Assembly: GCA_016199865.1 (NCBI GenBank)
Contig: JACQFV010000005.1
Location: 1-37,674, forward strand
DNA length: 37,674 nucleotides
DNA from: Candidatus Zixiibacteriota bacterium
Lineage (GTDB): Bacteria > Zixibacteria > MSB-5A5 > WJJR01
Reading direction: 5' to 3'
In this document: positions 9,095 through 17,982 of the stretch, one piece after another
Position numbering within the stretch: the stretch's first letter is position 1
Layout: the number at the start of each line of letters is the position of its first letter
Program-made: the position numbers and the translations under genes
The notes under the pieces: generated by a model
What the model was told of the DNA's origin: nothing
Seen by the model: the letters and a program-made list of their open reading frames with translations, nothing else
Database searches by the model: none

Positions 9095-10456
9095 CTACAG
9101 AATCTTCCGCGCCTTGGCTTGCGCGGTCAGTTCGTCGCGGAATTTGGGATGGGCAATCGCGATGAGTGCCGCGGCGCGTTCCCGGATCGAACGGCCGTGC
9201 AGATTGGCGACGCCGAATTCAGTGACGACGTAATGCACGTCGCCCCGGCTGGTCACGACGCCGGCGCCGGAATCCAGACTGGCGACGATCCGGGATAACT
9301 CGTCGTTTCGGGCAGTCGAAGGGAGCGCGATGATCGGTTTGCCCCCCTGTGAACGCGCCGCGCCGCGGATGAAGTCGACCTGCCCGCCGAAGCCGGAGTA
9401 AATGTAATCGCCGATCGAATCGGCGCAGACCTGGCCGGTCAGGTCGACCTGCAGGGCCGAATTGATCGCGACCATCCGGTCGTTCTCGGCGATGACGAAG
9501 GGATCGTTCACATAATTGCTGGGGTGGAACTCGCAGATGGGATTGTTGTCGATGAAATCGTACAGGGCCCGCGAGCCGAGCACGAACGAGGCGATGATCT
9601 TCCCCCGGTGGAGCGTCTTCTTCTCGTTGTTGATGACCCCCTTTTGCACCAGTTCGATGACGCCGTCGGAGAACATCTCCGTGTGAATCCCGAGGTCCTT
9701 CTTGCCCGCCAGATGGAAGAGAACCGCATCGGGGATGCCGCCGATTCCCATTTGCAAAGTCGAGCCGTTCTCGACGAGCGAGGCCACGTGCGCGCCGATC
9801 TGCGAATGCAAGGGGCTCATGCGCAGCCGCGGCAATTCCAGCATGGGTCGATCCACGGGCACGATGTAGTCGAGTTTGTGCAGATGGATGAAACTGTCGC
9901 CGAGCGTGCGGGGAGTCTGACGGTTCATCTCCGCGATCACCACGCGGGCGCTTTCGGCGGCGGTCTTGGTGCATTCGATGCCGACGCCGAAGGAACAGAA
10001 GCCATGCTCATCGGGCGGCGACACCTGGATTAGAGCAACGTCCAGAGGGAGCGTGCCGTCGGTGAACAGACGGGGGATTTCGCTTAAGAAAATGGGCGTG
10101 TAGTCGGCGCGTCCCTCATTGACGGCCTGGCGGACATTGGCGCCCGTGAACAGCGACCGGTGACGAAAATGCCCGGCCATGTCCGGCGTCACGTAAGGCG
10201 CGGTGCCCATCGTCAACAGGTGGACGATTTCGACGTTCTCCAACTGGTCCTTGCGCGCCACCAGCGCCTCTACTAAAGACTCGGGCTCGGCACAGCCGGG
10301 ATGGATGTAGACGCGGGCTCCGGACTGGACCACTTGCAGGGCCTCGGCGGCGCCGACGATCTTGCGCCGGTATTCCTCCGCCCACGTGGGCGTGCGACGC
10401 GTCGCCGCAGCCGGCAAGGGCGGAAAGGGCGTGTCCGTGATCGGAACCGTAGTCAT
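9095..10456 (-). CDS. Acetyl-CoA hydrolase/transferase family CoA-transferase (4-hydroxybutyrate CoA-transferase type)
   Basis: Predicted to move CoA between an acyl-CoA and a free acid such as acetate, by a covalent glutamyl-CoA intermediate. The 453-residue sequence has the family layout: N-terminal PGCAEPESLVEAL segment, VSPPDEHGFCSFG, the MGIGGIPDAV glycine-rich loop, and GIHTEMFSDG, which holds the likely catalytic Glu, followed by GFGGQVDF and TEFGVANL. Length is typical of AbfT/Cat2-like enzymes. It follows ald by only 36 bases and closes the ferredoxin/VOR/ald operon, which suggests that the acyl-CoA made by the oxidoreductase is its donor. The specific substrate is inference; acetyl-, propionyl-, butyryl- or branched acyl-CoA are all possible. 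Confidence 0.88.
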   Translation of the reverse strand: MTTVPITDTPFPPLPAAATRRTPTWAEEYRRKIVGAAEALQVVQSGARVYIHPGCAEPESLVEALVARKDQLENVEIVHLLTMGTAPYVTPDMAGHFRHRSLFTGANVRQAVNEGRADYTPIFLSEIPRLFTDGTLPLDVALIQVSPPDEHGFCSFGVGIECTKTAAESARVVIAEMNRQTPRTLGDSFIHLHKLDYIVPVDRPMLELPRLRMSPLHSQIGAHVASLVENGSTLQMGIGGIPDAVLFHLAGKKDLGIHTEMFSDGVIELVQKGVINNEKKTLHRGKIIASFVLGSRALYDFIDNNPICEFHPSNYVNDPFVIAENDRMVAINSALQVDLTGQVCADSIGDYIYSGFGGQVDFIRGAARSQGGKPIIALPSTARNDELSRIVASLDSGAGVVTSRGDVHYVVTEFGVANLHGRSIRERAAALIAIAHPKFRDELTAQAKARKIL

Positions 10457-10492
10457 TGTGTCACGATATCTCCGGATGTCGGTCAGAATAGG

Positions 10493-11599
10493 TCAGATCA
10501 CAGTGGCCGCGTTCATCTCCGCCAAAATCCCGACCGCCGGGTGCACCACGCGTCCGTCGCGCAGGTATATCCCCGCGCCAAATCGCGGCTGGTCGGACAG
10601 GACCCTGCTCAGACCCCCTTCAGCCATATTGCGCACGTAGGGAAATAGCGCATTGGCCAGGGCGAATGAGGCGGTGCGGGCCACCGCCGCGGGCATGTTG
10701 GGAATGCAGCAGTGAATCACCCCTTCGGCGACATAGGTCGGATCCGACAACGTTGTCGGACGCCCGGTCGCGCAGATCCCCCCCTGGTCAATGGAGCAAT
10801 CGACGATCACTGACCGCGGCTTCATCGACTGGACCATCTCCCGCGTGATCAGGATCGGCGGTTTGCCGCCATGCACCCAGACGGCGCCGATGACGACGTC
10901 GGCGTGGCGCAGCGCCCGCTCCAGATCGTAGCGATAGGAGAGATAGGTCACCACCCGCCGTTCGAAGAGGTGATCGGCCAGACGCAACCGCTCGGGATCG
11001 CTGTCGAACAGAACGACTTGGGCGCCCATGCCGATCGCGGCGCGCACCGCCGCCATGCCCACGGTCCCGCCGCCGATGACGACCACCTGCGCCGCCGGCA
11101 CCCCCGGCAATCCGGACAAGAGGATCCCGCGTCCCCCTTGCGGCAATTCGAGCAAGCGTGCCGCCAGAGACAGCGCCAAGGGCCCCGCAATCTCGCCCAT
11201 CACTTCGACGATGGGCCGACGGTTGGCGTCGTTTTCGATCCACTCGTAGGCCACGGCGGTAATGGACTTGTCGCACATGCCGTGCAGCGCCTCCGGCGAT
11301 AGCGTGACCAAGTGCCCGAACGACATGACCGTCTGCCCCGGCACCATGAGGTCGACGTCCTCGCGCTCAAAGGGCGCGACGCCGAGCACCAACTCCGCCC
11401 GACCGACGGCTTCGGCGTGGGAATAGACGACCTTGGCTCCGGCGGTCAGATAATCCTCGTCATTGAATCCCGCCGCCATGCCGGCATTGTGTTCGATGTA
11501 GACCTGATGGCCGCGCTGCGTGAGGAGGTGCGCCCCGGCCGGGACCATCGGCACCCGCCGCTCATCCAGACGGGTCTGTTTGATGACGCTGATGCTCAT
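10493..11599 (-). CDS. ald: Alanine dehydrogenase
   Basis: NAD-dependent oxidative deamination of L-alanine to pyruvate and ammonium, or the reverse. The 368-residue protein matches the AlaDH/PNT family: N-terminal ERRVPMVPAGA (substrate Arg/Lys region), the GHQVYIEHNAG segment, YEWIE, VMGEIAG, the Rossmann loop VVIGGGTVGMAA near residue 170, and VDCSIDQGG near 270. The usual Ald opening (IGVPKE) is replaced by ISVIKQ, a modest divergence. The start at 11599 has AGGA eight bases upstream. It sits between the oxidoreductase beta-gamma gene and the CoA-transferase, consistent with amino-acid breakdown or with recycling NADH by forming alanine. Confidence 0.93.
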   Translation of the reverse strand: MSISVIKQTRLDERRVPMVPAGAHLLTQRGHQVYIEHNAGMAAGFNDEDYLTAGAKVVYSHAEAVGRAELVLGVAPFEREDVDLMVPGQTVMSFGHLVTLSPEALHGMCDKSITAVAYEWIENDANRRPIVEVMGEIAGPLALSLAARLLELPQGGRGILLSGLPGVPAAQVVVIGGGTVGMAAVRAAIGMGAQVVLFDSDPERLRLADHLFERRVVTYLSYRYDLERALRHADVVIGAVWVHGGKPPILITREMVQSMKPRSVIVDCSIDQGGICATGRPTTLSDPTYVAEGVIHCCIPNMPAAVARTASFALANALFPYVRNMAEGGLSRVLSDQPRFGAGIYLRDGRVVHPAVGILAEMNAATVI

Positions 11600-11659
11600 G
11601 GATTGTTCCTAAGGAATCTTCACGGGCACGGCAACCAGAGCCCGCCCGAGACAGGCCGC

Positions 11660-13102
11660 TCACACGAGGGCGGCTGGGATCGGCTGCTTAATCTGTCGCT
11701 CGGCGGCCTGCCGCCCTGCTGCCAGGGCTTTGAGATTCACCTCCAAGAGCGCCTTCTTGGGGAGATTGCGCAAGAGCTCGACAAAGACCGTCTCGCCGAC
11801 CATCCCCGTCAAGGCGATGATGGCCCCGGCGGCCACCACATTGGCGACCTTGGCATTCCCCAATTCGTTGGCGATTTCAGACAACGGAATTGGCACACCC
11901 CGGATGTGGGCCGGCAACGCTACAGTCTTTACAAATGAACTATCGTAGATCACCACCCCCCCCGGCCGCACGCGCGCCGCAAATTTTTCCAAGGAGGGCT
12001 GGTTCATCGCCACCAGTAGGTTCGGCTCCGCCACATACGGGGAACCGATACGCTTTGAGGAGATCACGACATGGCAGTTGGCGGTGCCGCCGCGCATTTC
12101 CGGGCCATACGAGGGGAGCCAGGACACGTACTTGCCTTCGCGCATTCCCGATTTTGCCAGAAGTTGCCCCAAGAGGAGCACGCCCTGCCCGCCGAATCCC
12201 GACAGGACCACCTCGTGGGTCGGAAAGTCGCCGGGAGCGTGGCCGGAGCCCGACGCGACCTCGTCGGTGACGCCCAAGGCGTTCAGGACGGCATCCCGTT
12301 CGAACACAGGCGACGGCAATTCCTCGCGCGGCTCCGCCGGCTTGTCTTTGTAGACGTTGGGCGGAAATACCTTGACCATGTTGTCGGTGATCCACTGACG
12401 TGACTCAATCGGTTCCAGTTTCCACCCGGTCGGGCAGGGGCTGAGGACCTCCACCAGCGAGAACCCCTTGTTCTCGACCTGATACTCCAGCGCCTTGCGG
12501 ATCGCCTTGCGCGTGCGCATGATCGTCTTGCTGTCTTCGAGGGTGCAGCGTTCGATGTAGACTGGCGCTTCCAGCGTCGCGAGCAATTCGCACACGCGTA
12601 GCGGATAACCTTCATTGATCGACTTGCGGCCGTAGGGCGTGGTCGTCGTCTTCATGCCCAGAAGCGTGGTGGGCGCCATCTGGCCGCCGGTCATTCCGTA
12701 GATGGCATTGTTGACGAAGATCACCGTGATCGACTCGCCCCGGTTGGCCGCCTGCAGAATCTCATTGGCGCCAATCGCCGCCAGATCACCATCCCCTTGA
12801 TAGGAAATGACGATGGAGTGCGGCAGGGCGCGCTTGATCCCGGTCGCGACGGCGGGAGCGCGTCCGTGGGCCGCCTGCACGTTGCCGACGCGGAAGTAGT
12901 AATACCCGAATACCGCACAGCCGACCGGGCTGACAAAGACCGTCCGGTGGGCGATCGCCAGATCGTCGATTGCCTCGGCAATCAACTTGTGGAGATTGCC
13001 GTGTCCGCATCCGGGGCAGTAGTGGGTTGCTTCCTTGTCGGCCGCGGCCGAGCGGGTGAAGAACTCATAGAACGAGTCGGGTTTCTTGAAGACGTCCTTC
13101 AC
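11660..13102 (-). CDS. 2-oxoacid:ferredoxin oxidoreductase, fused beta and gamma subunits (VOR/KOR type)
   Basis: TPP-binding beta subunit joined to the gamma subunit in one 480-residue chain. Beta (about 1-270) has [10 protein letters not shown] (metal/TPP site), the TPP motif [10 protein letters not shown] and [12 protein letters not shown]. After a Pro/Glu-rich linker (about 275-310), gamma (about 315-480) has [14 protein letters not shown] and [14 protein letters not shown]. The enzyme decarboxylates 2-oxoacids, makes acyl-CoA and reduces ferredoxin. The frame is open well upstream, but the true start is GTG 13102, which overlaps the alpha-subunit stop as GTGA. The linked alpha subunit is of VorB type, suggesting branched-chain 2-oxoacids, though 2-oxoglutarate cannot be excluded. 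Confidence 0.93.
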   Translation of the reverse strand: MKDVFKKPDSFYEFFTRSAAADKEATHYCPGCGHGNLHKLIAEAIDDLAIAHRTVFVSPVGCAVFGYYYFRVGNVQAAHGRAPAVATGIKRALPHSIVISYQGDGDLAAIGANEILQAANRGESITVIFVNNAIYGMTGGQMAPTTLLGMKTTTTPYGRKSINEGYPLRVCELLATLEAPVYIERCTLEDSKTIMRTRKAIRKALEYQVENKGFSLVEVLSPCPTGWKLEPIESRQWITDNMVKVFPPNVYKDKPAEPREELPSPVFERDAVLNALGVTDEVASGSGHAPGDFPTHEVVLSGFGGQGVLLLGQLLAKSGMREGKYVSWLPSYGPEMRGGTANCHVVISSKRIGSPYVAEPNLLVAMNQPSLEKFAARVRPGGVVIYDSSFVKTVALPAHIRGVPIPLSEIANELGNAKVANVVAAGAIIALTGMVGETVFVELLRNLPKKALLEVNLKALAAGRQAAERQIKQPIPAALV

Positions 13103-14154
13103 GGCGCGCTCTCCCGGAGGCGGCCGATCGCCGCCACCAGTTCCGCGATGCCCGGCACATTGCCGCCGGTGCGGCTGCACAGTTGCACCGGAATCCGGCA
13201 TTCGACGGCGAGTCGGACGTCGTCGATCAACATCCCGGTGGAGCATTCGGCCACGAGGATGGCTTTGGCCGTGTGCGCCAATTCCTTCAGTCGCGGGGCC
13301 GGGAAGGGCCAGAGGGTGATCGGGCGGAGCATGCCGACCTTGATCCCCTCGGCGCGGGCTTGGTCGATGGCGCTCATCAACAGCCGCGACACGATCCCGT
13401 AGGCCACGGCGACATATTCGCAATCGTCCAGACGGTACTCCTCGAAGCGCACTTCATGCTGCTCGACTTGGGCATACTTCGCGTACAGCGCATTGATGTG
13501 CGCCTCGAGTTCATCGTGATCCAGAAAAATCGAAGTGATGAGATTGTCACGCGTGGCGTCCGTGGCGGTCACCGCCCAGGGACGTTGCGGCAATTCACGA
13601 ACGGGGTCGGGAATGGTGACCGGCTCCATCATCTGCCCGATGAAGCCATCGGCCAGGATCGCCACCGGGTTGCGGTATCGGTCGGCCAGATCAAACGCCA
13701 GCATCGTCAGGCCGCACATTTCCTGGGCGCCGTTGGGCGCCAGGACGATGACCCGGTAGTTGCCGTGGCCGCCGCCTTTGACCATCTGGTTGTAATCGGC
13801 CTGCTCCGGGCCGATGTTCCCCAGCCCAGGTCCGCCGCGCATAATGTCGACGATCACGCAGGGCAACTCGGCCCCGGCGCAGTAGGAAATCCCCTCCTGT
13901 TTGAGCGAAATCCCCGGTGAGGAGGAGGCGGTCATCGTCCGCTGCCCCGACGATGCCGCGCCATAGACCATGTTGATCGCCGCCACTTCCGATTCGGCCT
14001 GCAGGAATGTCCCGCCGACTTTGGGAAACAGGAGAGCCGCGGTCTCGGCGATTTCCGAGGCGGGCGTGATCGGATAGCCATAATACGACCGGCAGCCAGC
14101 CAGCACCGCGCCGACGACAACCGCTTCGTTCCCTTTCAAGAGTTCCTGGCGCAT
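13099..14154 (-). CDS. vorB: 2-oxoacid:ferredoxin oxidoreductase alpha subunit (VorB-like)
   Basis: Alpha subunit (pyrimidine-binding and transketolase-C-like domains) of a ferredoxin-dependent 2-oxoacid dehydrogenase. The 351-residue protein opens with [20 protein letters not shown] and [10 protein letters not shown], then has [29 protein letters not shown] and the RGGPGLGN loop, all characteristic of the VorB/KorA group. The C-terminal part (about 255-351) holds [12 protein letters not shown]. It follows the HdrA-N-like gene by 18 bases and overlaps the fused beta-gamma gene by 4, so the subunits are probably made in balance. Assignment to 3-methyl-2-oxobutanoate rather than 2-oxoglutarate rests on resemblance only. 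Confidence 0.9.
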   Translation of the reverse strand: MRQELLKGNEAVVVGAVLAGCRSYYGYPITPASEIAETAALLFPKVGGTFLQAESEVAAINMVYGAASSGQRTMTASSSPGISLKQEGISYCAGAELPCVIVDIMRGGPGLGNIGPEQADYNQMVKGGGHGNYRVIVLAPNGAQEMCGLTMLAFDLADRYRNPVAILADGFIGQMMEPVTIPDPVRELPQRPWAVTATDATRDNLITSIFLDHDELEAHINALYAKYAQVEQHEVRFEEYRLDDCEYVAVAYGIVSRLLMSAIDQARAEGIKVGMLRPITLWPFPAPRLKELAHTAKAILVAECSTGMLIDDVRLAVECRIPVQLCSRTGGNVPGIAELVAAIGRLRESAP

Positions 14155-14172
14155 CGCGTTGTTGTCCCTCGA

Positions 14173-14553
14173 TTACGGAGCCGTCATGCGTCCGAGGATC
14201 GCCTCGACGGCCGGACGCAACCGGTTGACGACACCGTCGTTGTCCACGCCGCGGATGTCCACGGCGATGAACCGTTCTTCCGGGAACTTGTGGACACGCA
14301 GCAAGTCCGCAAAAGCCGCCTTCTGAGTCTGGGGATCACAGGCGCCGCAGATGATGTAGGTCTCCCGATCGGCGCTCTTCATCAAGTCCGCCAAGGCCGT
14401 GTTCCCACCCGGGCCGCAGACTTCGGGATGGATGACCGAGTATTCGACGTCCAGTTCCCCTTCCACGGTGAACGGCAATCGTTTCATGTCCAGACCCTGA
14501 AATGAGGACGACGTTCCCCGGCAGTTGCAAATAATGACCTTGACTTTCATCAT
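14173..14553 (-). CDS. Stand-alone HdrA N-terminal-domain-like cysteine protein
   Basis: A 126-residue soluble protein that resembles the N-terminal iron-sulfur domain of heterodisulfide reductase subunit HdrA, without the FAD or ferredoxin domains. Visible cysteine motifs are ICNCRGT (residues 8-14), HPEVCGPGG near 43-51, and IICGACDPQTQKAAF near 67-81, matching the Cys layout of HdrA (VCxCG, then a Cys, then AACSPR). A 4Fe-4S cluster is therefore plausible. AGGAGG lies 5 bases before the first of two ATGs. Its place between the ferredoxin and VOR alpha genes suggests a role in electron transfer from, or redox control of, the oxidoreductase. Function is inferred, not known. Confidence 0.72.
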   Translation of the reverse strand: MMKVKVIICNCRGTSSSFQGLDMKRLPFTVEGELDVEYSVIHPEVCGPGGNTALADLMKSADRETYIICGACDPQTQKAAFADLLRVHKFPEERFIAVDIRGVDNDGVVNRLRPAVEAILGRMTAP

Positions 14554-14593
14554 CCTGACCTCCTGATCCCAAGTTCGGCCGCATCCGTCCGAG

Positions 14594-14875
14594 TCAACTC
14601 AACACCTTCTTTTCCTTCTTGTCGGCCGGCTGGCGCCAGACCACAATCGCCCCCGGTTCGGGACAGTTGTAGAAGCAAATGCCGCAGCCGGTGCAGCCAT
14701 CGCCCAAATAGAACGAATACCGGTAACCCCGCTCATTAATGTCGGTGGAAAATCCCAATACCCTCGGCGGGCAGGCCTCGACGCAAAAGTCGCACCCTTT
14801 GCACAGCCGGCTGGTTACATCGACCCAAGGCCGAGTGGGCGGCACGGGCAACAGCGCGTGGTCAGTCATTTCCAT
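14594..14875 (-). CDS. 2[4Fe-4S] ferredoxin, VOR/KOR delta-type subunit
   Basis: A 93-residue ferredoxin with two clusters: [13 protein letters not shown] and [15 protein letters not shown], both complete CxxCxxCxxxCP motifs. It likely takes electrons from the oxidoreductase encoded downstream (delta subunit or dedicated ferredoxin) and opens the operon. Three ATGs (14878, 14875, 14869) are possible; 14875 has GGGAG five bases upstream. The frame remains open upstream to 15037 without family similarity. Two TTGACA boxes on the minus strand lie 70-95 bases upstream. Confidence 0.92.
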   Translation of the reverse strand: MEMTDHALLPVPPTRPWVDVTSRLCKGCDFCVEACPPRVLGFSTDINERGYRYSFYLGDGCTGCGICFYNCPEPGAIVVWRQPADKKEKKVLS

Positions 14876-14921
14876 CATCTCTCCCGCCCGGAAGACTGCT
14901 TCTTCCGGTCGTTCAACAGTT

Positions 14922-14971
14922 GTACCACTTCCCGGAAGGTACCATTTGTCAAATCGGGCTGGGATTGTCAA
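14922..14971 (-). promoter_or_regulatory. Possible promoter/operator region of the ferredoxin-VOR operon
   Basis: Two TTGACA boxes on the minus strand (14966-14971 and 14947-14952) lie 19 bases apart. Just downstream is an imperfect inverted repeat at 14922-14942 with arms GTACC(AC)TTCC and GGAAGGTAC. No good -10 element sits at 16-18 bases from either box, so an activator or a different sigma factor may be involved. Weak evidence. Confidence 0.3.
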
Positions 14972-15102
14972 GATTGAGGCGATCACACCCCGTCGTGCCA
15001 CATTTTTCAACATCGATGCCCACCACGGGGAAGTCAAAGGGGGTAGGCGCGAAAGATGTCAAAATCTTGCACAGAGGTGGAGAAGTAGCAGGCCTGCGAT
15101 TC

Positions 15103-16560
15103 TCAGGGGCGAAAATCCGTACCGAGGGGGAAGACCAACCCCCCCAGCCACGGTTGCACTCGCAGCATGTCGCGCCAGAGGTCGTGTGCGACCTTGCGGT
15201 AGGCGTCATGCCCCTTGGCGGTGCCACGCAACTTCACAAAATGGCAGACTTCGCGCAGGTTCCAGCCAAACAACGACCGCTTGCGAAAGGCCAGCATCAG
15301 GGCATACACCGCTTCATTGGAGAATTCGTCGTGTAGCGTATCGTAGGTCGAGGCCGACAGCCCGGCCAACCGTTCGAAGTAGCTGCGTAAACCCAACTGA
15401 TCGATCAACGTAGGTACGGCATATCCAAGTTCGGGAGTCAATTCCTGCGCCGTCTGGGTGCCGATCCGATGGCGCTGGATGTCACGCCAAGCACCGTAGT
15501 CGACCGTGATTTCGATCAGGTAATTCAGGTGCTCGAAGGCCCGGGGCAAAGGATCGAACGGCCCCAGCGGTGCCAAAGATCGATGGATCAGCTCGAGCAT
15601 TCCCACTGTCGACCATCGGTCGATCAGACACCCCAACTCTTGCCAATCGGCGGGCTGGTTGGCATAAGCCACGGCACACGCCAGATGTTTGAGGCCATCG
15701 GGATCATACTGCAGCACCCGCGCCTCCGGCGGACAGGCCCCGCCGATCCGGGAAGGCGCTCCCATCTGCGGTTCCATCACTGCCGCGACATTCCTAGCCC
15801 CTTGACTGCGCGCCAGATCGGGATCGGAGTATTTCAACAGCGTCGGCACTTTCTCCAGGGCGGCCATCTTGACCTCGTTGCCGATCTCGCGCAATTCCGC
15901 CAAATCGGACCCGGTCAACTTGCGGATCGCTCCGGCCAGCGCCCGCGCGTTGATGGTCCAACCCAGATTCGTCAGGGTGGCGGTCGGCAACAGATACCGA
16001 ATGGCATCGCAGGCCTGCGCCCGTAGACGCGACTCCCAGAGCCGTTCCGACTTGTCCGGCGGTCGGGGGATTTCGCGTTTCAGCCACGCCATCGCTTTCT
16101 CGGACCAGGCGATGTAAGTAGTCAAGAGTTCGGTGATCAGATTCTCATACTGCCGCGACAAAGCCGGATTCCCGGCGAGGCCGGCCGGACGGTAGACTCG
16201 CTTGGGGTCATAAATTTGGTAACGCGTCGATTTTTCCGTGTAGGATGCCAGACGGTTGTCTTCAATCGCCTTGGCGGCCAGAATCGAGACATTCTCGACG
16301 GCCAAGGACAGGATTGCGTGCTCGGCGACCGAGGCATGGCCATACCCCACAACCCACTTTTCATGGAATTGCGCCGATCCCGCCTCGGTCAGCTCGGCGG
16401 CGATCTGGTCGAATGGCTCCGGCGACCGGGAAGTCTTGGCAAAGGCCACCGCCACGACCTCCGGCGGCAGGTCCTTCATGAGGTAGATTCGCCGGGCCGC
16501 TTCGGGCTCACCGCACGATACCTTTGGGTCGTCTTGTATAATCGCCTGCTCCATCCGCAT
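15103..16560 (-). CDS. Tandem two-domain ThyX-like protein (FAD-dependent thymidylate synthase family)
   Basis: ThyX makes dTMP from dUMP with methylene-tetrahydrofolate and FAD, as a tetramer with active sites at subunit interfaces. This 485-residue protein is about twice the usual size and shows two ThyX-like halves. The first half has GHASVAEHA and, at 101-114, DNRLASYTEKSTRY, where the first two residues of the RHR signature are changed but the S-x-x-E-x-S-x-R-Y part remains. The second half has an intact RHR at 363-365, a degenerate tail ending in GY at 379-380, and NLREVCHFVKLR with a following GH (434-451). Long ThyX-family proteins of this kind occur in several phyla, with activity not established as far as I know. 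The start is ATG 16560 or 16554; a longer open frame upstream lacks similarity. Confidence 0.82.
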   Translation of the reverse strand: MRMEQAIIQDDPKVSCGEPEAARRIYLMKDLPPEVVAVAFAKTSRSPEPFDQIAAELTEAGSAQFHEKWVVGYGHASVAEHAILSLAVENVSILAAKAIEDNRLASYTEKSTRYQIYDPKRVYRPAGLAGNPALSRQYENLITELLTTYIAWSEKAMAWLKREIPRPPDKSERLWESRLRAQACDAIRYLLPTATLTNLGWTINARALAGAIRKLTGSDLAELREIGNEVKMAALEKVPTLLKYSDPDLARSQGARNVAAVMEPQMGAPSRIGGACPPEARVLQYDPDGLKHLACAVAYANQPADWQELGCLIDRWSTVGMLELIHRSLAPLGPFDPLPRAFEHLNYLIEITVDYGAWRDIQRHRIGTQTAQELTPELGYAVPTLIDQLGLRSYFERLAGLSASTYDTLHDEFSNEAVYALMLAFRKRSLFGWNLREVCHFVKLRGTAKGHDAYRKVAHDLWRDMLRVQPWLGGLVFPLGTDFRP

Positions 16561-16577
16561 GTTCTCGCGTGGCCAGT

Positions 16578-16605
16578 GTAGGGGCGTATTGCAATACGCC
16601 CCTAC
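16578..16605. repeat. 28-bp perfect palindrome
   Basis: GTAGGGGCGTATTG is followed directly by its exact reverse complement. It lies in the divergent gap between the ThyX-like gene and the M29 aminopeptidase gene. The GTAGGGGCG... arm resembles REP-like intergenic repeats found in many bacterial genomes, so it is likely a dispersed element rather than a specific operator. Confidence 0.75.
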
Positions 16606-16741
16606 CAAGTCGGCCGCAGAGGAATACGAAATCGACCGCGCGGATACCACCCTCTTTGCATCGAAATGACATATATTCCGGCGATGAAAACCGCCTCTAC
16701 TGATAGGTGTCGTTTGAAATCGACGAAACCGTGAGGATCCG

Positions 16742-17866
16742 ATGAAAGACCCCCGACTCATCAAACTGGCCGACACGCTCGTCAACTACTCGACCGCCGT
16801 CCAACCGGGCGAGCAGGTGCTGGTCGAATCCAAGGGCGAGGCGACCTTTAATTTGACCCGCGAGATCGTCACGGCGGTCGCCAACGCCGGCGGTCTGCCG
16901 TTTTGGTATCACAATGAAGAGGAGACCGAGCGCCGCTGGGTGATGAACGCCTCGGAGCCGCAACTGGAAGCGTACGGCAAGATGCACTTGAAGATGATGA
17001 AAGACATGGCCTGCTACATAGCCGTGCGCGGCTCCAACAATTCCTTCACCATGGCCGATCTCCCCGAAGACAGGCGCCGCGCCTACCAGAAATTCTACTA
17101 CAAGCCCGTGCATCTGGAGCAACGGGTCAAACGGACGCGCTGGGTGGTGCTGCGATATCCCAATTTCGCGATGGCGCAACTGGCCGAGACCTCGCGCGAG
17201 GCCTTCGAGGATTATTACTTCAATGTTTGCAATGTGGATTACCCGAGGATGGATAAAGCCCAGGATGCCCTGGCCGACCTGATGAAGCGCACTGACAGTG
17301 TCCACATTAAGGGTCCCGGCACCGATCTGCGATTCTCGATCAAGGGGATCCCGCCGGTCAAATGCGCCGGGAAACGCAACATCCCCGACGGCGAGGTCTT
17401 CACCGCCCCGATCCGCGACTCGATCAATGGCGAGATTACCTACAATACGCCGTCGCTGTACGAATCGGCTCTCTTCGAGCGGGTGCACCTGGTCTTCCAG
17501 AAGGGCAAGATCGTCCGCGCCGACTGCGCCGGCGACTCGGCGCGGCTGAACAAGATCTTCGACACCGATCCGGGGGCGCGGTACGTCGGCGAATTCTCCT
17601 TCGGGCTCAATCCCAACATTACGAAACCCATGAAGGATATCCTCTTTGACGAAAAGATCTTCGGCTCGATCCATCTGACTCCCGGCCAGTGCTACGATGA
17701 AGCACCCAATGGCAACAAGTCGGCGGTTCACTGGGACATGGTCTTGATCCAGACCAAAGAGTACGGTGGCGGCGAGATTCATCTGGACGGCCAGCTCGTC
17801 CGTAAGGATGGCCTCTTCGTCCATCCGGCGTTGAAGGACAAACTGTCGGCGAAGAATCTGCGGTGA
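16742..17866 (+). CDS. M29-family aminopeptidase (AmpS/PepS/aminopeptidase T type)
   Basis: Cytosolic dimeric metalloexopeptidase removing N-terminal residues from peptides. The 374-residue protein spans the whole family: N-terminal domain with VQPGEQVLVES, then the metal-ligand region with NIPDGEVFTAP (first Glu), YVGEFSFGLNP (second Glu), SIHLTPGQCYDE (His and Tyr) and VHWDMVLI (His, Asp). The C-terminal GGGEIHLDGQLVRKDG segment is also typical. AGG lies about six bases before the ATG at 16742. It is divergent from the ThyX-like gene and followed by a repeat-bearing gap. All expected ligands appear present. Confidence 0.93.
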   Translation: MKDPRLIKLADTLVNYSTAVQPGEQVLVESKGEATFNLTREIVTAVANAGGLPFWYHNEEETERRWVMNASEPQLEAYGKMHLKMMKDMACYIAVRGSNNSFTMADLPEDRRRAYQKFYYKPVHLEQRVKRTRWVVLRYPNFAMAQLAETSREAFEDYYFNVCNVDYPRMDKAQDALADLMKRTDSVHIKGPGTDLRFSIKGIPPVKCAGKRNIPDGEVFTAPIRDSINGEITYNTPSLYESALFERVHLVFQKGKIVRADCAGDSARLNKIFDTDPGARYVGEFSFGLNPNITKPMKDILFDEKIFGSIHLTPGQCYDEAPNGNKSAVHWDMVLIQTKEYGGGEIHLDGQLVRKDGLFVHPALKDKLSAKNLR

Positions 17867-17982
17867 TCGCGGATTAGGATCCCGGGGGTGCATCTCCGAG
17901 TACCTTCTCGTCATGTGTGAATTGGCTCCCGGCGAACGTGGCGAGGCGGTTCCGGTCCCCCCGCTAAGAGAGAAAAAGCAGA

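Noticed and set aside
13103-13423. Upstream extension of the beta-gamma oxidoreductase frame
   Set aside because: It lies inside the alpha-subunit gene in another frame; the GTGA overlap at 13102 marks the real start.
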